Assembly: GCF_004193775.1 (NCBI RefSeq)
Contig: NC_041008.1
Coordinates: 44,921,136-44,985,135 of the forward strand
Direction: 5' to 3'
DNA length: 64,000 bases
Source: Glycine soja
Taxonomy: Eukaryota > Streptophyta > Magnoliopsida > Fabales > Fabaceae
Of the stretch, positions 1 through 19,251 are shown in pieces; within the stretch, counting starts at the first letter, position 1, and each line of letters starts with the position of its first letter. The notes below the pieces were generated by a model. It saw nothing but the letters and a program-made list of their open reading frames with translations. It searched no databases and was not told where the DNA came from. Both the position numbers and the translations under genes were made by a program.

Positions 1-613
1 CACATACTCATTAGTTAATTATAGTTTTCGGACGACATGCTTGTTTAAGAGATTTGGGGGGAAAAAAGAAATTTACAAAAATGTTAAATTGCAGGAACGA
101 AAAATATGTTTAAATTTTTTTCATAATTGTTTTACAATAAAAAAGGGAAAAAAATATGTACTAAAGACAATTAATTAATTGATACGCGCGATGTAGAAAA
201 TAAATTAAGGGAAAAAATAATATTATAAATAATGTCTTTGGTGAATCATGATTTGGTTACCTTTAGTTAAAACGGGTACCATAAAATGAATAAATTACTT
301 GTACCTTGGAGCTTTCCAACGGATATGGTTATTGATCTTCAGTCTTTTGAAGTGCCTCAAAAGCCTCCTCAGCATCCATTAGCAGTGCATGAAGCCAATG
401 AAATAGAAGGATCACTTGGGTGGACTTTGTCTAAACTTTGCAACGAAAAATGACTGTGAACTCCAATTGATTAATCAGTTCCAGCATCAGACCCCACAAT
501 ATTGTAGCCGACGGGCTAGGCATCATTCGCATGCCACAAGTCACAACATTACTATTCATGTGTGAATGTGACTAAGTGCGCTTGCATGTGCACTCATGAC
601 TCATCTATACATG
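1..613. other. Upstream region of NF-YB gene, no gene seen
   Basis: The first 250 bases are very AT-rich. Bases 300-600 are more balanced in composition but contain no open frame I recognise. The stretch most likely holds the distal promoter of the NF-YB gene that starts at 689; no named regulatory element stood out other than the TATA-like stretch listed separately. Confidence 0.4.
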
Positions 614-622
614 TATATATAT
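614..622 (+). promoter_or_regulatory. Putative TATA box of NF-YB gene
   Basis: A TATATATA run lies about 67-75 bases before the NF-YB start codon at 689. This spacing would fit a transcription start near 640-655 with a short leader. The region is AT-rich, so the match alone is weak; the position relative to the gene is the main support. Confidence 0.4.
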
Positions 623-688
623 TCTTTCTGACCTTGACATATTCTTCTCTCAGTTCAATTGTTGAATTATAGTTTGTTCCAAGTTAAG

Positions 689-1054
689 ATGGTGGATAAC
701 GTTGGAGGCAGTTCCTCTAATGCCGAAAATAGTGGCATCAGGGAACAGGACCGGTTGTTGCCAATAGCCAATGTTGGGAGGATCATGAAGCAGATTCTAC
801 CTCCGAACGCAAAAATCTCCAAGGAATCGAAGGAAACAATGCAAGAGTGCGTGTCGGAGTTCATAAGCTTTGTAACGAGCGAGGCGTCAGAGAAGTGCAG
901 GAAGGAAAGGAGGAAGACTGTGAACGGGGATGACATATGCTGGGCCTTGGGTTCGCTTGGTTTTGACGACTATGCAGAGCCATTGAGAAGGTATTTGCAA
1001 AGATATAGAGAACTAGAAGTCGATAGAGGAAATAGCCCCCCCAAAAGAGAATAA
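689..1054 (+). CDS. Nuclear transcription factor Y subunit B (NF-YB5/NF-YB4-like)
   Basis: Single-exon gene of 121 codons. Residues 18-111 form the NF-YB histone fold, beginning [17 protein letters not shown] and ending near [14 protein letters not shown] pairs with NF-YC through this fold and the dimer recruits NF-YA to bind CCAAT boxes in nuclear promoters. The residue after KIS is lysine (K45), where LEC1-type proteins have aspartate, so this is a non-LEC1 member; the sequence most resembles the NF-YB5/YB4 branch as I remember it. The start at 689 is chosen because it is the first ATG in frame; the frame is open 10 codons further upstream but only from a TTG. The protein has short disordered tails and no transmembrane or signal segment. 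No intron is needed, as is usual in this family. The next gene downstream is more than 8 kb away. Confidence 0.93.
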   Translation: MVDNVGGSSSNAENSGIREQDRLLPIANVGRIMKQILPPNAKISKESKETMQECVSEFISFVTSEASEKCRKERRKTVNGDDICWALGSLGFDDYAEPLRRYLQRYRELEVDRGNSPPKRE

Positions 1055-2729
1055 GAATCCTAAGAGAGGTCAAGTAATTAATTTAGCTAGAGGAACTAAG
1101 CAAAATGTGTTTTTTTTTTATCCCCAAGAATCAAAGACAGGTATTGTACTCTCTACTCTGTTCAAACAACAGAGCTAAACTCCTTCACTACCGCAGGAAT
1201 GTGTCTGAGACATGCTAGTTTAAGGTTTTGAGGATGGTGAGATAATTAATTAATAATGTAACAATTCTCTTGTCTTAATTAACTGGATTTGTTTGTGTCA
1301 AGATCCAAGAACTAGCTAGCTAAATTACTTGTTTTGTATGTTGTTACGTATATCTATGTGTGTGTGCTGCTGTTCTGGTATCTGCGTCCTTTTATGGATT
1401 GATTTGTTATGTATTTGAGATACCGATATGAATCATGGCATGTGTTTATCGCTTGGTCATCCACATGATGATTTAAAACCACTAAATCAAACGATAAAAC
1501 ATTCCGTACAATCCCAAGCCCCCTCCTTTTTCGTTATCATTGACCACAAATTCTAGCTTAATTTGCTTGTTCTAATTTGGTAAGGATTAATTATCCTTAT
1601 ATTTAAGATTAATATGAAAAGATGTTTATCCTCTTCAAGCAATATGTTCACAACAAGACAGAAAGCCTGAGGTTAGTACATCACTGTCATCATGCACGTA
1701 TAGATACCATTTGATCCGATGTTTCGTAGAGGAGAATCTAGGAATTTGCTACCGTTTTCAATATATCTATTGATATATTCCCAGAAAGATTTCCATGAAT
1801 TCTTCATCACTTATTTAGAACCTGAAAGATCGAGGTTTGACACCCTTATGAAATTAAGGTTAAATTACTCGATTATTTCTTTGAACTATTTATAAATTTT
1901 TAAATAGGTTTCTAATAATTTTTTAAAAAAAAAAAAATTGGTCCCTAAAATAAAAAAGTAGGTTTTTGTAGTTAGTTTATAACGGTTTCAAACCATTAAA
2001 AAATGACAATTTATGACGGTTACTCAATTAAAAAAAAAGTGCATGATTAAAGATCCATTTTTTTTATTTAACTTAAAATCAATTATGTTTCCCCGTTTAA
2101 TTATATATATTCTAGTTTCATTCTCCTTGTTTTGTTCTAACCTTATCTGAAAGTCTCCATCGCGGTCACCAAAAAAACTAAGTCACTTTCTAGGGTCTCT
2201 TTAAAATAGAGAATTGTTAATCAGAATCTATAAATTAGTACGTCACTAAATGTTATGTTAATATAGATTAATGTATCTTAAATTTCATGCTATGGTTACA
2301 GTTTTATGAACTCATAATTTTAAGGGTATGGGACCACAAGCTACCAAATTAACTATTGTGTTTATTAGATGTCAGCACAAAAACCCAAAACAATGAAGCC
2401 AAAAAACAGTGGAGTTTACAAGCTGTTTAGATTCATCGTACTAAGTCATATTTCTAAACATGGGAATGGATCGTTTGAGGTTACTTAAAAAAAAGCTAAG
2501 ATTCCTTCACACAGTTTTTTCTCTCTCCTGATATATACACAGATCTATTTTCTATTCCTCTACTCAAGTTGTTGTATTGAGTTATTGATTTCGATGGAAA
2601 TCAAGGAGAAGTTTGGAAATGGGAGAAGTTATTAGAAAATCCTGGATGACTATATTCTATAACCTCAATCAATCTCCATATAACATGCATTCAAAATTTA
2701 AGATAAAGAACTAATAACACTTTATTATT

Positions 2730-2751
2730 TATATATATATATATATATATA
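2730..2751. repeat. (AT)n microsatellite
   Basis: Uninterrupted alternating A/T dinucleotides, about 11 units, in AT-rich intergenic DNA. Confidence 0.9.
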
Positions 2752-3410
2752 ATAGTTTGAATCATGATGGTCACATATTATCTAATAATTTCTTCAAGAA
2801 CAAGAAGCATCTACTAATCAAAACAATTTTTTTAGTTATTATTATCTCATCCTCATATCTTTTGATGCTTAATATTACTATACATAAATATTTAATGAAT
2901 TTAAAAATTATTATATTTAGACTAAAATGTTCTCATTTAATACATTCATTTTTTATACTTACAATACTAGTTGTAGTGAATATTAAATAAGAATATTTTT
3001 TTTAAAAAAATAGATTAATTAGACTTTGAAATTCTTAAACATCAATATTGTGGAAAAAAATAGAAAATTAAAATATCAAAAGATATTCGAAGGAAGTAAT
3101 ATATGATTACTTAATAATTATTTATCACATTTTTATTATATTTTGTCTATTTTTCTCTATCAATCATTTTATCACATACCAGCTAGTCTCTAATTTTTAT
3201 TTTATAAAGTATTATACAAAGTTAATGTATTAGTTATATAAAAACATTGATTTTTCAGTGATTTTTATGTTGAAAAGTGATATTTTTTTGTGAAAGCATA
3301 AATTTACAATTGTTGATCTTCTCACAGGAAAATAAAATGTTGTATGATGCGCGCCTTAGCAGACAAGACACCCAAACTGAGAAACAAAGTGAAATATAAA
3401 CATTATAAAT

Positions 3411-3740
3411 AATACTCAAAATAAATGTCGTATTTTAAAACATATTTCAAAATAAATATTGTGTTAGTTTTTAAAGTAATATTAATTAAATTTCCCTACT
3501 AATATCCCTTGATAAATTTCACTTTAACTTTTCATTATAATATAAATAATAAGGATAGTTTTATAAAATTATTACTCTCTTTATTTATTTACTAATTTTT
3601 TTATCAATATAAAATAACTTAGAATAACATTTATTTTGAAAGAAAAAAAGTATAATATACTCCTTTCATTTCAGATTATATGACATTTGAAAGAAAAAAT
3701 TTATTCCAAAATAGATATTGTATTCCAAAACAAATGTTGC
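3411..3740. repeat. Possible degraded MITE-like inverted repeat
   Basis: A motif reading AAATAAATGTCGTA near 3420 recurs in inverted orientation near 3621 (AACATTTATTTTGAAA). A segment with 'ctcctttcatttcag' and further AAATGTTG motifs follows up to 3740. The wording resembles the ends of small Tc1/mariner-type or similar MITEs that begin with 'CTCCCTCCGTTTC'-like sequence. No clear target-site duplication was found, so boundaries and class are uncertain. Confidence 0.3.

Positions 3741-3742
<2 letters not shown>

Positions 3743-3775
<33 letters not shown>
3743..3775. repeat. (TA)n microsatellite
   Basis: About 16 uninterrupted TA units following the possible degraded MITE. Confidence 0.9.
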
Positions 3776-3781
<6 letters not shown>

Positions 3782-5085
3782 TTTTCGAGGATTATCCTTA
3801 ATCAAGACTTAGTAGTAGTATTGTATATTACATGTAAGAATAAACGAATAATTAATTAGAAAGATAAATAATATATTAAAAAATTTTACTTAATTTTTTT
3901 AATAAAAAATTCAATAAATTAATTGTATTTTTTAATTCTTGTGTTAAAGCCTTAAATCTTGTATTTCTCTTTGTACTGAAAAAATAATTAATTTCACACT
4001 AATTAAAAAATTAGTTGACATCATTTATATTGAAAATAAAATTTAAATTAAATAAATAATATTTTAAAAATAATAATATGATAAAATTAATTAAATTTAG
4101 TTATATTTAAGTTTAATGTATAATATATTTTTTATATACAAGTTGAAACAACTATAATATAGAATGGAGATAAATACCACTGTAGTGTTAAAAATACTGT
4201 TTTCAAATCCTAATGATAATTGGCTTTTTTGCTGTACTCTTTTTTTCAGGATTGTGTTATCCATGTAGTTATGTTAATATTTAATTTTATTAATATCTAA
4301 TTTTATGATTCGACTGTCTGATTTTGAAGGAATAATACAAGAACAGCAGAGAAGCCGCGTCAATGTATATATATGGATCAAATTTACTTTGTGCCGTGGC
4401 TAATGCCATGTGTCCGGCATGAAATTGGTTGCCCCGGAGCGGAAGCAACAGATTCAACGTGCTTACAAAGGTTTTTATTTTATCAGTATATATAACGTGC
4501 CTACGAAGTACAAATTAATTATTAATTAAACACAAGCTAAGTGAACGGTATTATATATATGTGGGTGTGCTGTATTCCAACACAAACACCATGCGCACAT
4601 TGACTTTGTGAGATGAGAACTTACGCATTAATATAAACCTAAGGTGGTGGTATGAAAACCATGTTTTGTTCTTATCATTTATCATTCTCTCAGGGGCCAT
4701 ATATCAGTATATGAATTATTGTATGTATAGAGTACGTAGCAAAAGTGGTTTATATATTGTGAAAATGTAAGAATTCATTCGTCTCACACGACTAATAAAT
4801 CATATATAATTACTTTGCACATCACTCGTGATTCAAAGCTGGTATTAGTTGTCTCATTCACTTCGATCGATTCAAAAGTAGTAAGAGATAGCCTGACGTC
4901 TCTAACATATACGATTACTTAATTACTTTGCATATCACTTATGATAGAAAAGGCACCGGAAGTTTTATAATGAGTAATGATATATATGAATATTTATATA
5001 TCAAATCATATCATATATTATATTTTTCTTTTTCTCTCTCAAGGTAAAAAAATAGCCTTGGTGTTCATATTTATTAAATTGATTG

Positions 5086-5145
5086 CCTTCAAATTAAATT
5101 ATTATCATATTTTTTTATCCTTCAAATTAAATTATTATCATATTT
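5086..5145. repeat. 27-base direct repeat, two copies
   Basis: The same 27 bases beginning CCTTCAAATTAAATT occur at 5086-5112 and 5119-5145, separated by six T-rich bases. It is a simple local duplication in intergenic DNA. Confidence 0.8.
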
Positions 5146-5892
5146 GAAAGAGTGTAGTACGTGTAAGTGACAAGTGTTTATCATTTCATTGTAATTCTTA
5201 AGTGAAGAATTGGAGTTTTGTAAGGAGAAACATTATTTAGGAAGGGTTTTTCAAGTTTGTGGAAGTTATGTATTTGAGTTCAAATACTCAACAAAATTAT
5301 AATTTTATTGTATATCTAAGTCACTATACATAAACAAGTCATGATTTCATTTTTATCATAAGCAATAGAATCACATTTGTGTCAAAATAGTATTTTTGAA
5401 ATGAGAACCAAAGCAACCTCTTTTTATTGGAGCTCATGTTTCCTAATCCTACGTGCATATTTGGTTAAACGTTTGCATCTCTCATAAACTATATTTGCCA
5501 ACAAATTCAATGACTATCTTTTATTCCTTAGATGCTCATGAAACACGTGACACCGCAACTTCAATGAGAACCCAAACATACGCATGTACGTTACTTGGGT
5601 TTCGTCGCATCAATTTATTTGGGCATCATCACTTGAATAAAAATCACAAATTCAGTTTGCCTTTCTCTTGTCTTGTGATCGGGACAGTTTGAAACGAGCA
5701 TAGATTTTTTTTTTACAGACGAATATAGAGAATTTAATTTAACATTTATATAGAATAATTAAATAAATGAGTTTTTGCACATTTAATTTTGACCTTTTTA
5801 TTACTATTTCAACATATTTGATTTTAATTAGCTTATACGTTATTTAAATTAGTCTATTGCGTCTTCGATAAAAGGAGAAGAAAGCGAGAGAA

Positions 5893-5929
5893 CCCCCCAC
5901 CCCCCCCCCCCCCCCCAAAAAAAAAAAAA
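5893..5929. repeat. C-homopolymer followed by A-homopolymer
   Basis: A run of C interrupted by one A is followed directly by a run of 13 A. Its length should be treated with caution because such tracts are error-prone in sequencing. Confidence 0.85.
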
Positions 5930-8900
5930 CAGATTGTATATCATTATATTGTATTTAATTAATTTACTTTTGGCTCTATTCTATTTTGATCCTTGATCAC
6001 CGACAAACTTTTTCTATTCTTCTTGTTTTTGAACTTTCTTCCCTTTTGACTCAATTTGTTTTGTTTTGTTTTTCTTTTCTATTCCCTCCATCTCTCAAAC
6101 TCCCTTTTGATATCAGAACTCAAGTTCTCCTCGATCAATGACAATTTTTTGTTTTGTTTTTGTTTTTTTTAAAAAAACCTTCCATATTTATTTATACTAA
6201 TCATTCTAATAAATAAATCAATTTTCAAAATATTAGAAAAACATAAAAAATGAAAATATTTTTAACTAAAGAAGGAAAATCACATAATATTAGAAAATAG
6301 TATAAAAGTAATCGCAAAATAAATAATATTATATCCTAATGCAATGGAAAAAAAATGCAACAATATAGTAAACGTAAAGTCTCAATATGTTATTTAAAGC
6401 AAATATATGGTCCCAAATGAGAAAATGCTTTCCCTTGAAATGAAATGTTTCTAAAACTATGTTCGATTGATAACAACAACAAAAACGTTCAGTTTTTCTT
6501 TAGAATTTTTTACATTGGAAACAGAAACGATGAAAAGATTGGAATCACCTGTAAATAATATTTAAAACAAATATATGTAACTTGACTTGTTTCTTTTTTT
6601 GGTTCCATCTCGCTCTTAAATGCTTCTATAGTTTCTTTGCAATATCTCCGCTGCTGCATCATAATTCTATCTTCTCACACTCTGTCGCTTTCATCATGAT
6701 TCATGAGTTGTCGTTACTCGTTAGCCACTACATCAAAGTTTTCTGTCGTCTTCGTCAATTCCCTCCTACTATTTCTGTTGTTACATTGTGATTCATTGAG
6801 GATCATAATGACCCACTAATATAAAGATGTCTTTCTAGTTTGAAGTGCTGATGGAAATGTGAGTTACAAGCACAGAAGTAGTTGTCCTGATGTTTTCAAC
6901 TATACTAAAATTAATCCTAGTGGAAACACATCAGAATCTAAGGTCCATCCAGCAATAAACTACAAAAGAAAAAAAATGGTTCTTGCTCACAACCTTCACT
7001 AATGCATATGGCACGAGTTTAAGTAATTAGTATCACATTCAATAACATACTTTTTTTAAATTTTATTGGTTCAAAATTATTGGAATTTATAAAAACAAAA
7101 ACACGAATGAGCTAGATTCATTAAACCTACACATTTTGTAAAAGAAAAAATGTTGCTGTAAAATAAATGTTATTTGCATTTCTCAATGCATCTATGTATG
7201 ATGACACCTTTCAGAAATGTTATCGAGGTAGATATCAGATTATACATATTCTTAACCTTTTTATATTGGAAAGAATATCTCGTGAGATTATTAAGATAAT
7301 ATAAATAATGACTATAATCTATCACTTTTATTTTAATTTGGTGACTAAAATATACTTTTAGTCATTTATTTTATTTTTATTAGAAATCGCTTTTATCGTT
7401 TTATTAAAAAAAATTTTGATTCTTTATTTTTTCTAGAAGATTTATTTTAGTTATTTATCTCTCAAATTCATATCAATATTACCTTTTATGAAATTTGTTT
7501 TTGATTTTTAGCATAATTTTTAAATCTTTTTTTTTTGTGAAACTTGTTTCATTATATTTATCTACTTAAAAAATGAAATTTAACTAATTTTTAGAAAAAA
7601 AGGCATAGCCGTGAAAAAATTGCTTGAAAAATAAATTTTACGAGCAACCGAAAAAACAAGATCTGATATTAATTTTTTTTTTAATTTTTTCATTATTTGT
7701 AAGATTCATTTTTAGTGTGATTTTTACCATTATGATATCTTTTTAAATGTTCTTTGAGTTTCATAGTTAATCTAATATGATAAATTTAGTATTTTAAATC
7801 ATGGTTAAAAATTGTGTCAAAATAAAAAACAATCATTGTTTTGGAATGATAACAATGACCAATATTTGAAACATAAATAATAAAAAATGAATATTTTAAA
7901 AAGATACAAAATTAAAATAATTTTTACTATTTTAGTAAAAAGATAATAAGGGACCATTGAGTTATTTAAAAGATAAGGGGTCACACAATTAGAATTACAA
8001 TAATGAACTACTAAAAATGAAAATAAGTAATACCTACTTATTTTTTTCTGAGTTCAATTATCCATTTAATAAGTTGATTTTTTAGTCAAGTTTACATTTT
8101 AATTTTTTAAAAATTCCTGTGTTAAAATCTTTTAACTAACTAAGTTAAAAAAAAATAACGGTAGAGACCTTTTGAAAATTAAAATGTAAATTTTAAGGAT
8201 TAAAAAATTTACTTATTGAATTTCAGGACTAAAAAATACACTCATTAACTATAAAAACTAAAAAGGATAAGTTTAAAAATTATAAGAAATAAAAGCATAA
8301 TTTAATCTTTTTTCTAAAAAAAACATATAATTATCTCCTGATCATAAAAAGGAAAATAGAATATTATTTAAAAATAAAAAAAAATATATTAATTATTTTC
8401 ACAATAATTATCATAAAAATAATAAAATATTTTGCCAACAAATACAAAAATAAAAAACATTTAAATATTCTTATTTTCAAAACCAACCCCTAATAAAAAT
8501 AGTAACCTTAATATACTTTTAAAATAAATAAGTTAGGGTATTTAGGGCTTATACAATCATATCATTTCTCAACTAAAGATGAAAATGGTGAAAATAATAA
8601 TAAGAGTTAATAAGTGGTTATGACTACAATAACAAATAAAAATGAAAATATAAATAATAATAATAATAACAAGGATGAAAATGATAATAAAATTAAACTA
8701 TGGAAAAACAATTATTAGGTTTTTTTAGAACAACAATTCACTAGTTACTGGTATTATGAGAATGAAATATATTTATATGATTTTTTGAAACAAAACAAAT
8801 GTCTAATATTTTTTTCGTTCCTTCTCTTTCTACAAAATATATTTTCAAGCAAAGTTAATCGGATAAAATTACATATATTATAATATAGAAAAGTGATAAC

Positions 8901-9479
8901 TAGTGGTATATTTGTTGAGAAATTAAAAGGATAATTTTTTTAATTAGAATAAGTAAAATTATATTTTTATGACCTTATTTGTATTCTCTTATGTTTCATA
9001 CAGTAAGATTGTCTTTGTTACTCGTTATCACACAAATAACATTCGAAATAAATGACATGATCTTGTTGTTGGAGCTAGCTTGAGAAACAATTTGATTAAT
9101 TTGTATTATTTTTTTTTTCAAATTAAACACGGAACAAACCTATTTATCTTATCTAGTACCAGTACCGTAAATTTTAACAAATCTAATAAACCCTAAATAC
9201 TTTATGCTTTTAGTTATTTAACTAATGATTGAAGAACATTGGTTATCAAAATCATATAACATTATAAATCAAAAGAGAATAAAAGGTTATGTATTAATTA
9301 TATAAAATGTTTTATACAGATATTTAGTCACAACCTATTATAATAAATTTGTTAAATTTTAAAATAATTAAAATGATAATTTGATGAAGTGAAAAATAGT
9401 AAATATACATCAAATTTAATTCAAAATAGGATCTGAAATAATTATTAAAGATTTTCATTTAAAATAATAGACCGGACAC

Positions 9480-9844
9480 CGAAAGAGCAATTTTTGGTCC
9501 AGAAGGATTTGTTTTGAAGAGGGAGGGGGGGTCATGTGTTCCCTTTCCTTTTCCCATCAATGCTTCTGCCTTCTTCCTCTTCTCTTCTTCGCTCTTTCTT
9601 TTGGACCCTTTCTTTTCCCTCCTTCTCCTTCACCTACCATTTTTAGGGTTCTCTCTCCGATTTCACTCTCTCAATCTACCTACCCCGATCGCTTCTGTTT
9701 TTCTTCTCCACATTTCAAATCTATTTCGCTCTGGATAATTATTGCTTCCTTCCTCGTGATCTTCTCCATACCTATCAATTTTGAATTAGCGTGTGCGAAT
9801 ATTCATCGTTTGAGTGCAGATTTCGGTGGGTTTAGTTCGGCAAC
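9480..9844 (+). promoter_or_regulatory. CUL1 core promoter / 5' leader, pyrimidine-rich
   Basis: From about 9540 the plus strand becomes strongly C/T-rich (repeated CTTCTTCC-like tracts), a composition common in plant core promoters and leaders. No TATA box is obvious. An upstream ATG at 9534 opens a frame that runs to 9854, overlapping the CUL1 start at 9845 in another frame; it would matter only if transcription starts before it. Whether a leader intron removes part of this region cannot be decided from sequence alone. Confidence 0.5.
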
Positions 9845-15703
<5,859 letters not shown>

Positions 15704-16829
15704 CATGGTATGAATAATTGTGCAAATGAAGTGGTTACTGCAAAATCAAAACAAAAGGATCATGCTTGAACTTCTGAAAAAAAAAGAGAGGAGTTTTTCC
15801 TAAAAAATCCTTGAAGGAGGAGCTGTCAGTGCTTGTATATTTTGCCTCCATGTAGATGTGTGATCATGTTGGGAAATTGTAATCAAAATTCCATAATCCT
15901 GCTCACTGATACTTTCACCATCTTTTTGGGTTCTGATTGCTGCAATTCCTTCTCACAATGCCCGTTGGTTATATGATTCCCTTCCCTCCCTCCCCCCAAA
16001 ATTGTGTAAGCGCTTCAAGGAAATTGTATTTTGATTATCAGCTTAGAAATCATCAGGTGATTGGGTATGCCTTTTAAATCTAAACCCAACTGCTATGGCT
16101 CGACATTAATTTGCCTACGATAATATTTCACAACGACATTTCTATATTTTGTAGTGTCTGATATTTTATAACTGTTAGAGGATCGAATTATCCCAAGGAT
16201 TAATGGTATTGCTGCGTGGATATGGAATGGATCTTTACTATCTAATGCCATTCTTGTTCGTGATTCGTACAAATGTTCGTAGAAGTCACTTTTTACGTCA
16301 ATAATAAAATATTTATTATTCTAATTAACTTTTTGTGTATTTTAATTCAACTTAAAAACACTTGTGCTTTGTATGAAAACTTTAATTTGATACATTGAAA
16401 TAAATGGAATATTAATTTTCACATATGATTAAAATTAAATTAAAATATGATTTTTTTATAATAACTAGACTGAATTCAGTTAGAATACAAACAAACTATA
16501 AAAAGTTTAGAATACAATGAAAAACAAAAAAGATTTTGTTGTCCACCAAACATAGATTGACATGTAATGGTATAATTGTTTTTTGCTATAAAACTTTAAA
16601 TTAAAGGTCATTTTAAATTAAATAACAATGATAAAATCTTTATCATAACATTTGATCAAAATTAAAACTCTTAAACTACTATATCTACTTTTATAACATA
16701 AATTAAAGTCTGAAACATATGAATGGTACCTTAACTCATTTTTTTATTAGCTAAATATGAAAATATAAAAATATTTAAATTTATTCCTGTTGTCAAATTA
16801 TTAGTAAGCTAAATCTGAAAAACTTTTTG

Positions 16830-16852
16830 CATCGGTTAGTGTATAACTGATG
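16830..16852. repeat. Imperfect palindrome resembling CACTA subterminal motif
   Basis: CATCGGTTA at 16830 is followed five bases later by TAACTGATG, an inverted repeat with one mismatch. 'ACATCGGTTnnnAACCGATGT' motifs are repeated near the ends of some legume CACTA transposons as I recall. Only a single copy is present and no CACTA terminus or 3-bp duplication was found, so this is at best a remnant. Confidence 0.3.
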
Positions 16853-17138
16853 TCAAAATTGACATAAGCAGCTCTCATCTCCACTCATGAGCATCGTCAC
16901 CTACCTACCACGACTTCAGACAATTTCCCCTTCTTCCCCAAATCCTATCTAATCTTCGAGGAAAAAAAGTTCCATTCTGCAAGGTCATCCATCACAAAGG
17001 GAAAGAAAAAAGTTGCAAATGCAAGCACAATAACCAATCAGCAAGGGGAAAATACCAATTGAAAAGGAATTTCAATTACTCCAATAGGCAACAGAGGAAG
17101 GAATTAATTCAAAACAAACAAATTAATTTCCTACCACA

Positions 17139-17601
17139 TTAAAACAAAGAAAAGGAAAAGATTGAGATGCATAATAAATTTCTACAATACAACTGAAGAA
17201 GCAGCATCGGATAAGAACCCAATGTTACTCCCGGATCTGTTGTTCTGACCCCAAATATGGTGTTTCGAACACCAGATCTGGTTTTTTCAACCCCGGATCT
17301 GCCACAAACAACGCATCTGGTTATGAAGAGGTGGCGTTGATGCCATCGAAGAGACTTCGCAACAAGAGGACGACGTCGCCGACAACGAAAGAAGATGGGT
17401 TCGCTGCAAAAGAGACGAACCACTACGAGCCGCGAGAGAGTGAGAGGAGCGCGAAAGAGACGACTCCGTGAGAGGGAGGAACGACAGTGGCAGCGCAGAG
17501 AGGGAAGCAGAAGGAAAGAGCTGAAAGCCGTGGAGGAGGGTTGGTGGCTGGGTAACGACCATGTCGGAGGAGCCACCGGAGATTGCCGGAAAAGAAGATA
17601 A
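17139..17601. other. GC-richer, coding-like stretch of unknown nature
   Basis: In otherwise AT-rich DNA, this stretch has balanced composition and stays open in overlapping frames on both strands (minus 17139-17576, 145 codons; plus 17395-17601). The predicted proteins are rich in serine, arginine and leucine and show no domain I recognise. It contains degenerate 'ccggatctg / ccagatctgg' repeats (about 17232-17330). Openness on both strands suggests compositional bias rather than a real gene; it may be internal sequence of a degraded transposon. Confidence 0.3.
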
Positions 17602-19251
17602 ATAAGAAGCTAAGGTTTTAACACATGTCGTCTAATTGGCTAATGAAATAACTCATATTTACAGTCACTATACACATAGTTTCACTATATCCAAACTTAC
17701 ATTGGCGTTCAAATTTGATATATTTTCATTTTACGGAATATTTTTATATTTACGAAAAATATTTTTTTTTCTAAATTGGATTTCTTAATTTTTATAAATT
17801 CTAAAATAATTTTTTATTTAATAAATAACATGATAGTTCTCTTGAAAAATTTGTTATTTTTTTTTATATTTTTGGCATGCTTTAAACTTTTTTCGTTAAT
17901 TACCGATTTTGAGAATTTTTTTTTTTTGCATTATATAGGTAAATTTGATGAGATAAATTTTAGGTATTGAATGAATAAAAAAAATCAAAATTGTCTGAAA
18001 ATATAAAAAATGATAAAATTTTCGAAAGAATAACTCTCATTAATTAAACAAGGGATTCATTTTATAACTTTAAAAATTAAAAGATCAATTTAAAAGAAAA
18101 AAGCAAGGGACCATTGTTATATATTTGCCTAAATTAAAATTCACAATATGAAGGTGAGACCACCGTTAATTCTCTTCACTCTCTTGCTTAGACATTCTTA
18201 ATATCTTTTCTTCTTCTTCTTCTTTTTTCTTTTTAAGACAAGTGTTTCGCATACTACTCTCACAACTAGCAAAAAAATTCCCCTCTCAACTAATCACAAA
18301 TTACCATAATTTTATATTGATCTGTATACTTGATATTCTTAACTTTCTATCCCTTTTAATTTATTTATCCTCTTTAATCTCCAACTCTAAATTATTGCTA
18401 ATAATTTTTAAACAAAAATTAATATCAATAGTAAAAAATATTTTTATATCATGATTTAAATTATTTATTATAAATTTAAATATAATTTATATATTAAAAA
18501 TGTTTATTTATTAAATAAGTCATATATAAAAATGCTAATATAATTCATATAATATATTTATTATATTATAAAAATATATTTGTTATATATAATATATTTA
18601 TATAAATTTCTAAAAAACATTTACTTAATAGAAAGAAGAATAACCTTTCTTCAACTTCATGACAAAAACAGTGCTCATTTGGAAAGAGAGAAACTAGAAG
18701 GAATACCATATAGCATATTCAAAAGCTTTTCATGGCAAAATTTGCATACAAATACTCAACTATTCAATCACCCAGGTTTCCCTAGGCCAGACAAGCATTT
18801 CTGATATCTCATCAGTTCTATTCTGGCTGAAATTAAATTACCACCATTATCGGGAATGATGATATTTGATTTGTATACTCTCATGCTCTCGAGCCCAACA
18901 GGTAAAAAAAAATGCTAGAAATTCAAGCAACATTCCAATCCCACAATTCCTAAAGATACCCATCATTGAAAAAGAAAATATATAGAATGAAACAAACTAA
19001 CAACGAGGGTTAATGAGAATCAACATCAATATTACTTGCAAAGGCTTTCTACAACTATAAAACCTTTTGTTGTCTTGGATCAATCACCTATAAAATGTCA
19101 AATTACTGCTATTGATCAGAATTGTGACTTAATCTAAAGACGTTCGAACTAAGCATATGAAACATAACAATCAAACTAGAAGAAATCCAGAGTTAGCTAG
19201 GAGTAGAAGAGATACTAGTTAGAGATGAATAAGCATAATACTATGGCTAGC

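Larger units (their letters stand above)
1055..9479. other. Long AT-rich intergenic region without supported genes
   Basis: About 8.4 kb between NF-YB and CUL1. The only open frames are short and in low-complexity AT-rich DNA, with no protein family visible. The stretch holds dinucleotide repeats (2730-2751, 3743-3775), a C/A homopolymer tract near 5893-5929, a 27-base direct repeat (5086-5145), a possible degraded inverted-repeat element (3411-3740), and several stretches (about 1850-2000, 7320-7560, 8040-8310) built from 'ggactaaaa / ggtccctaaaa'-type motifs typical of dispersed legume repeats. The first 200 bases probably contain the NF-YB 3' UTR. Confidence 0.6.
15704..19251. other. Intergenic region between CUL1 and mTERF cluster
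   Basis: The first 200-300 bases are the likely CUL1 3' UTR. The remainder is AT-rich DNA with no recognisable gene. Two parts stand out and are listed separately: a palindromic motif at 16830-16852 and a GC-richer stretch at 17139-17601. Bases 17700-18650 are very AT-rich low-complexity DNA. Confidence 0.55.

Noticed and set aside
318..420. Minus-strand frame near 318-420 with a helical EEAFEALQKTEDQ-like end
   Set aside because: Only about 30 codons, no upstream continuation, and no family recognised; probably chance.
5453..5692. 79-codon plus-strand frame in the 8.4-kb gap
   Set aside because: No domain, no homologue recognised, AT-rich surroundings and no promoter-like context.
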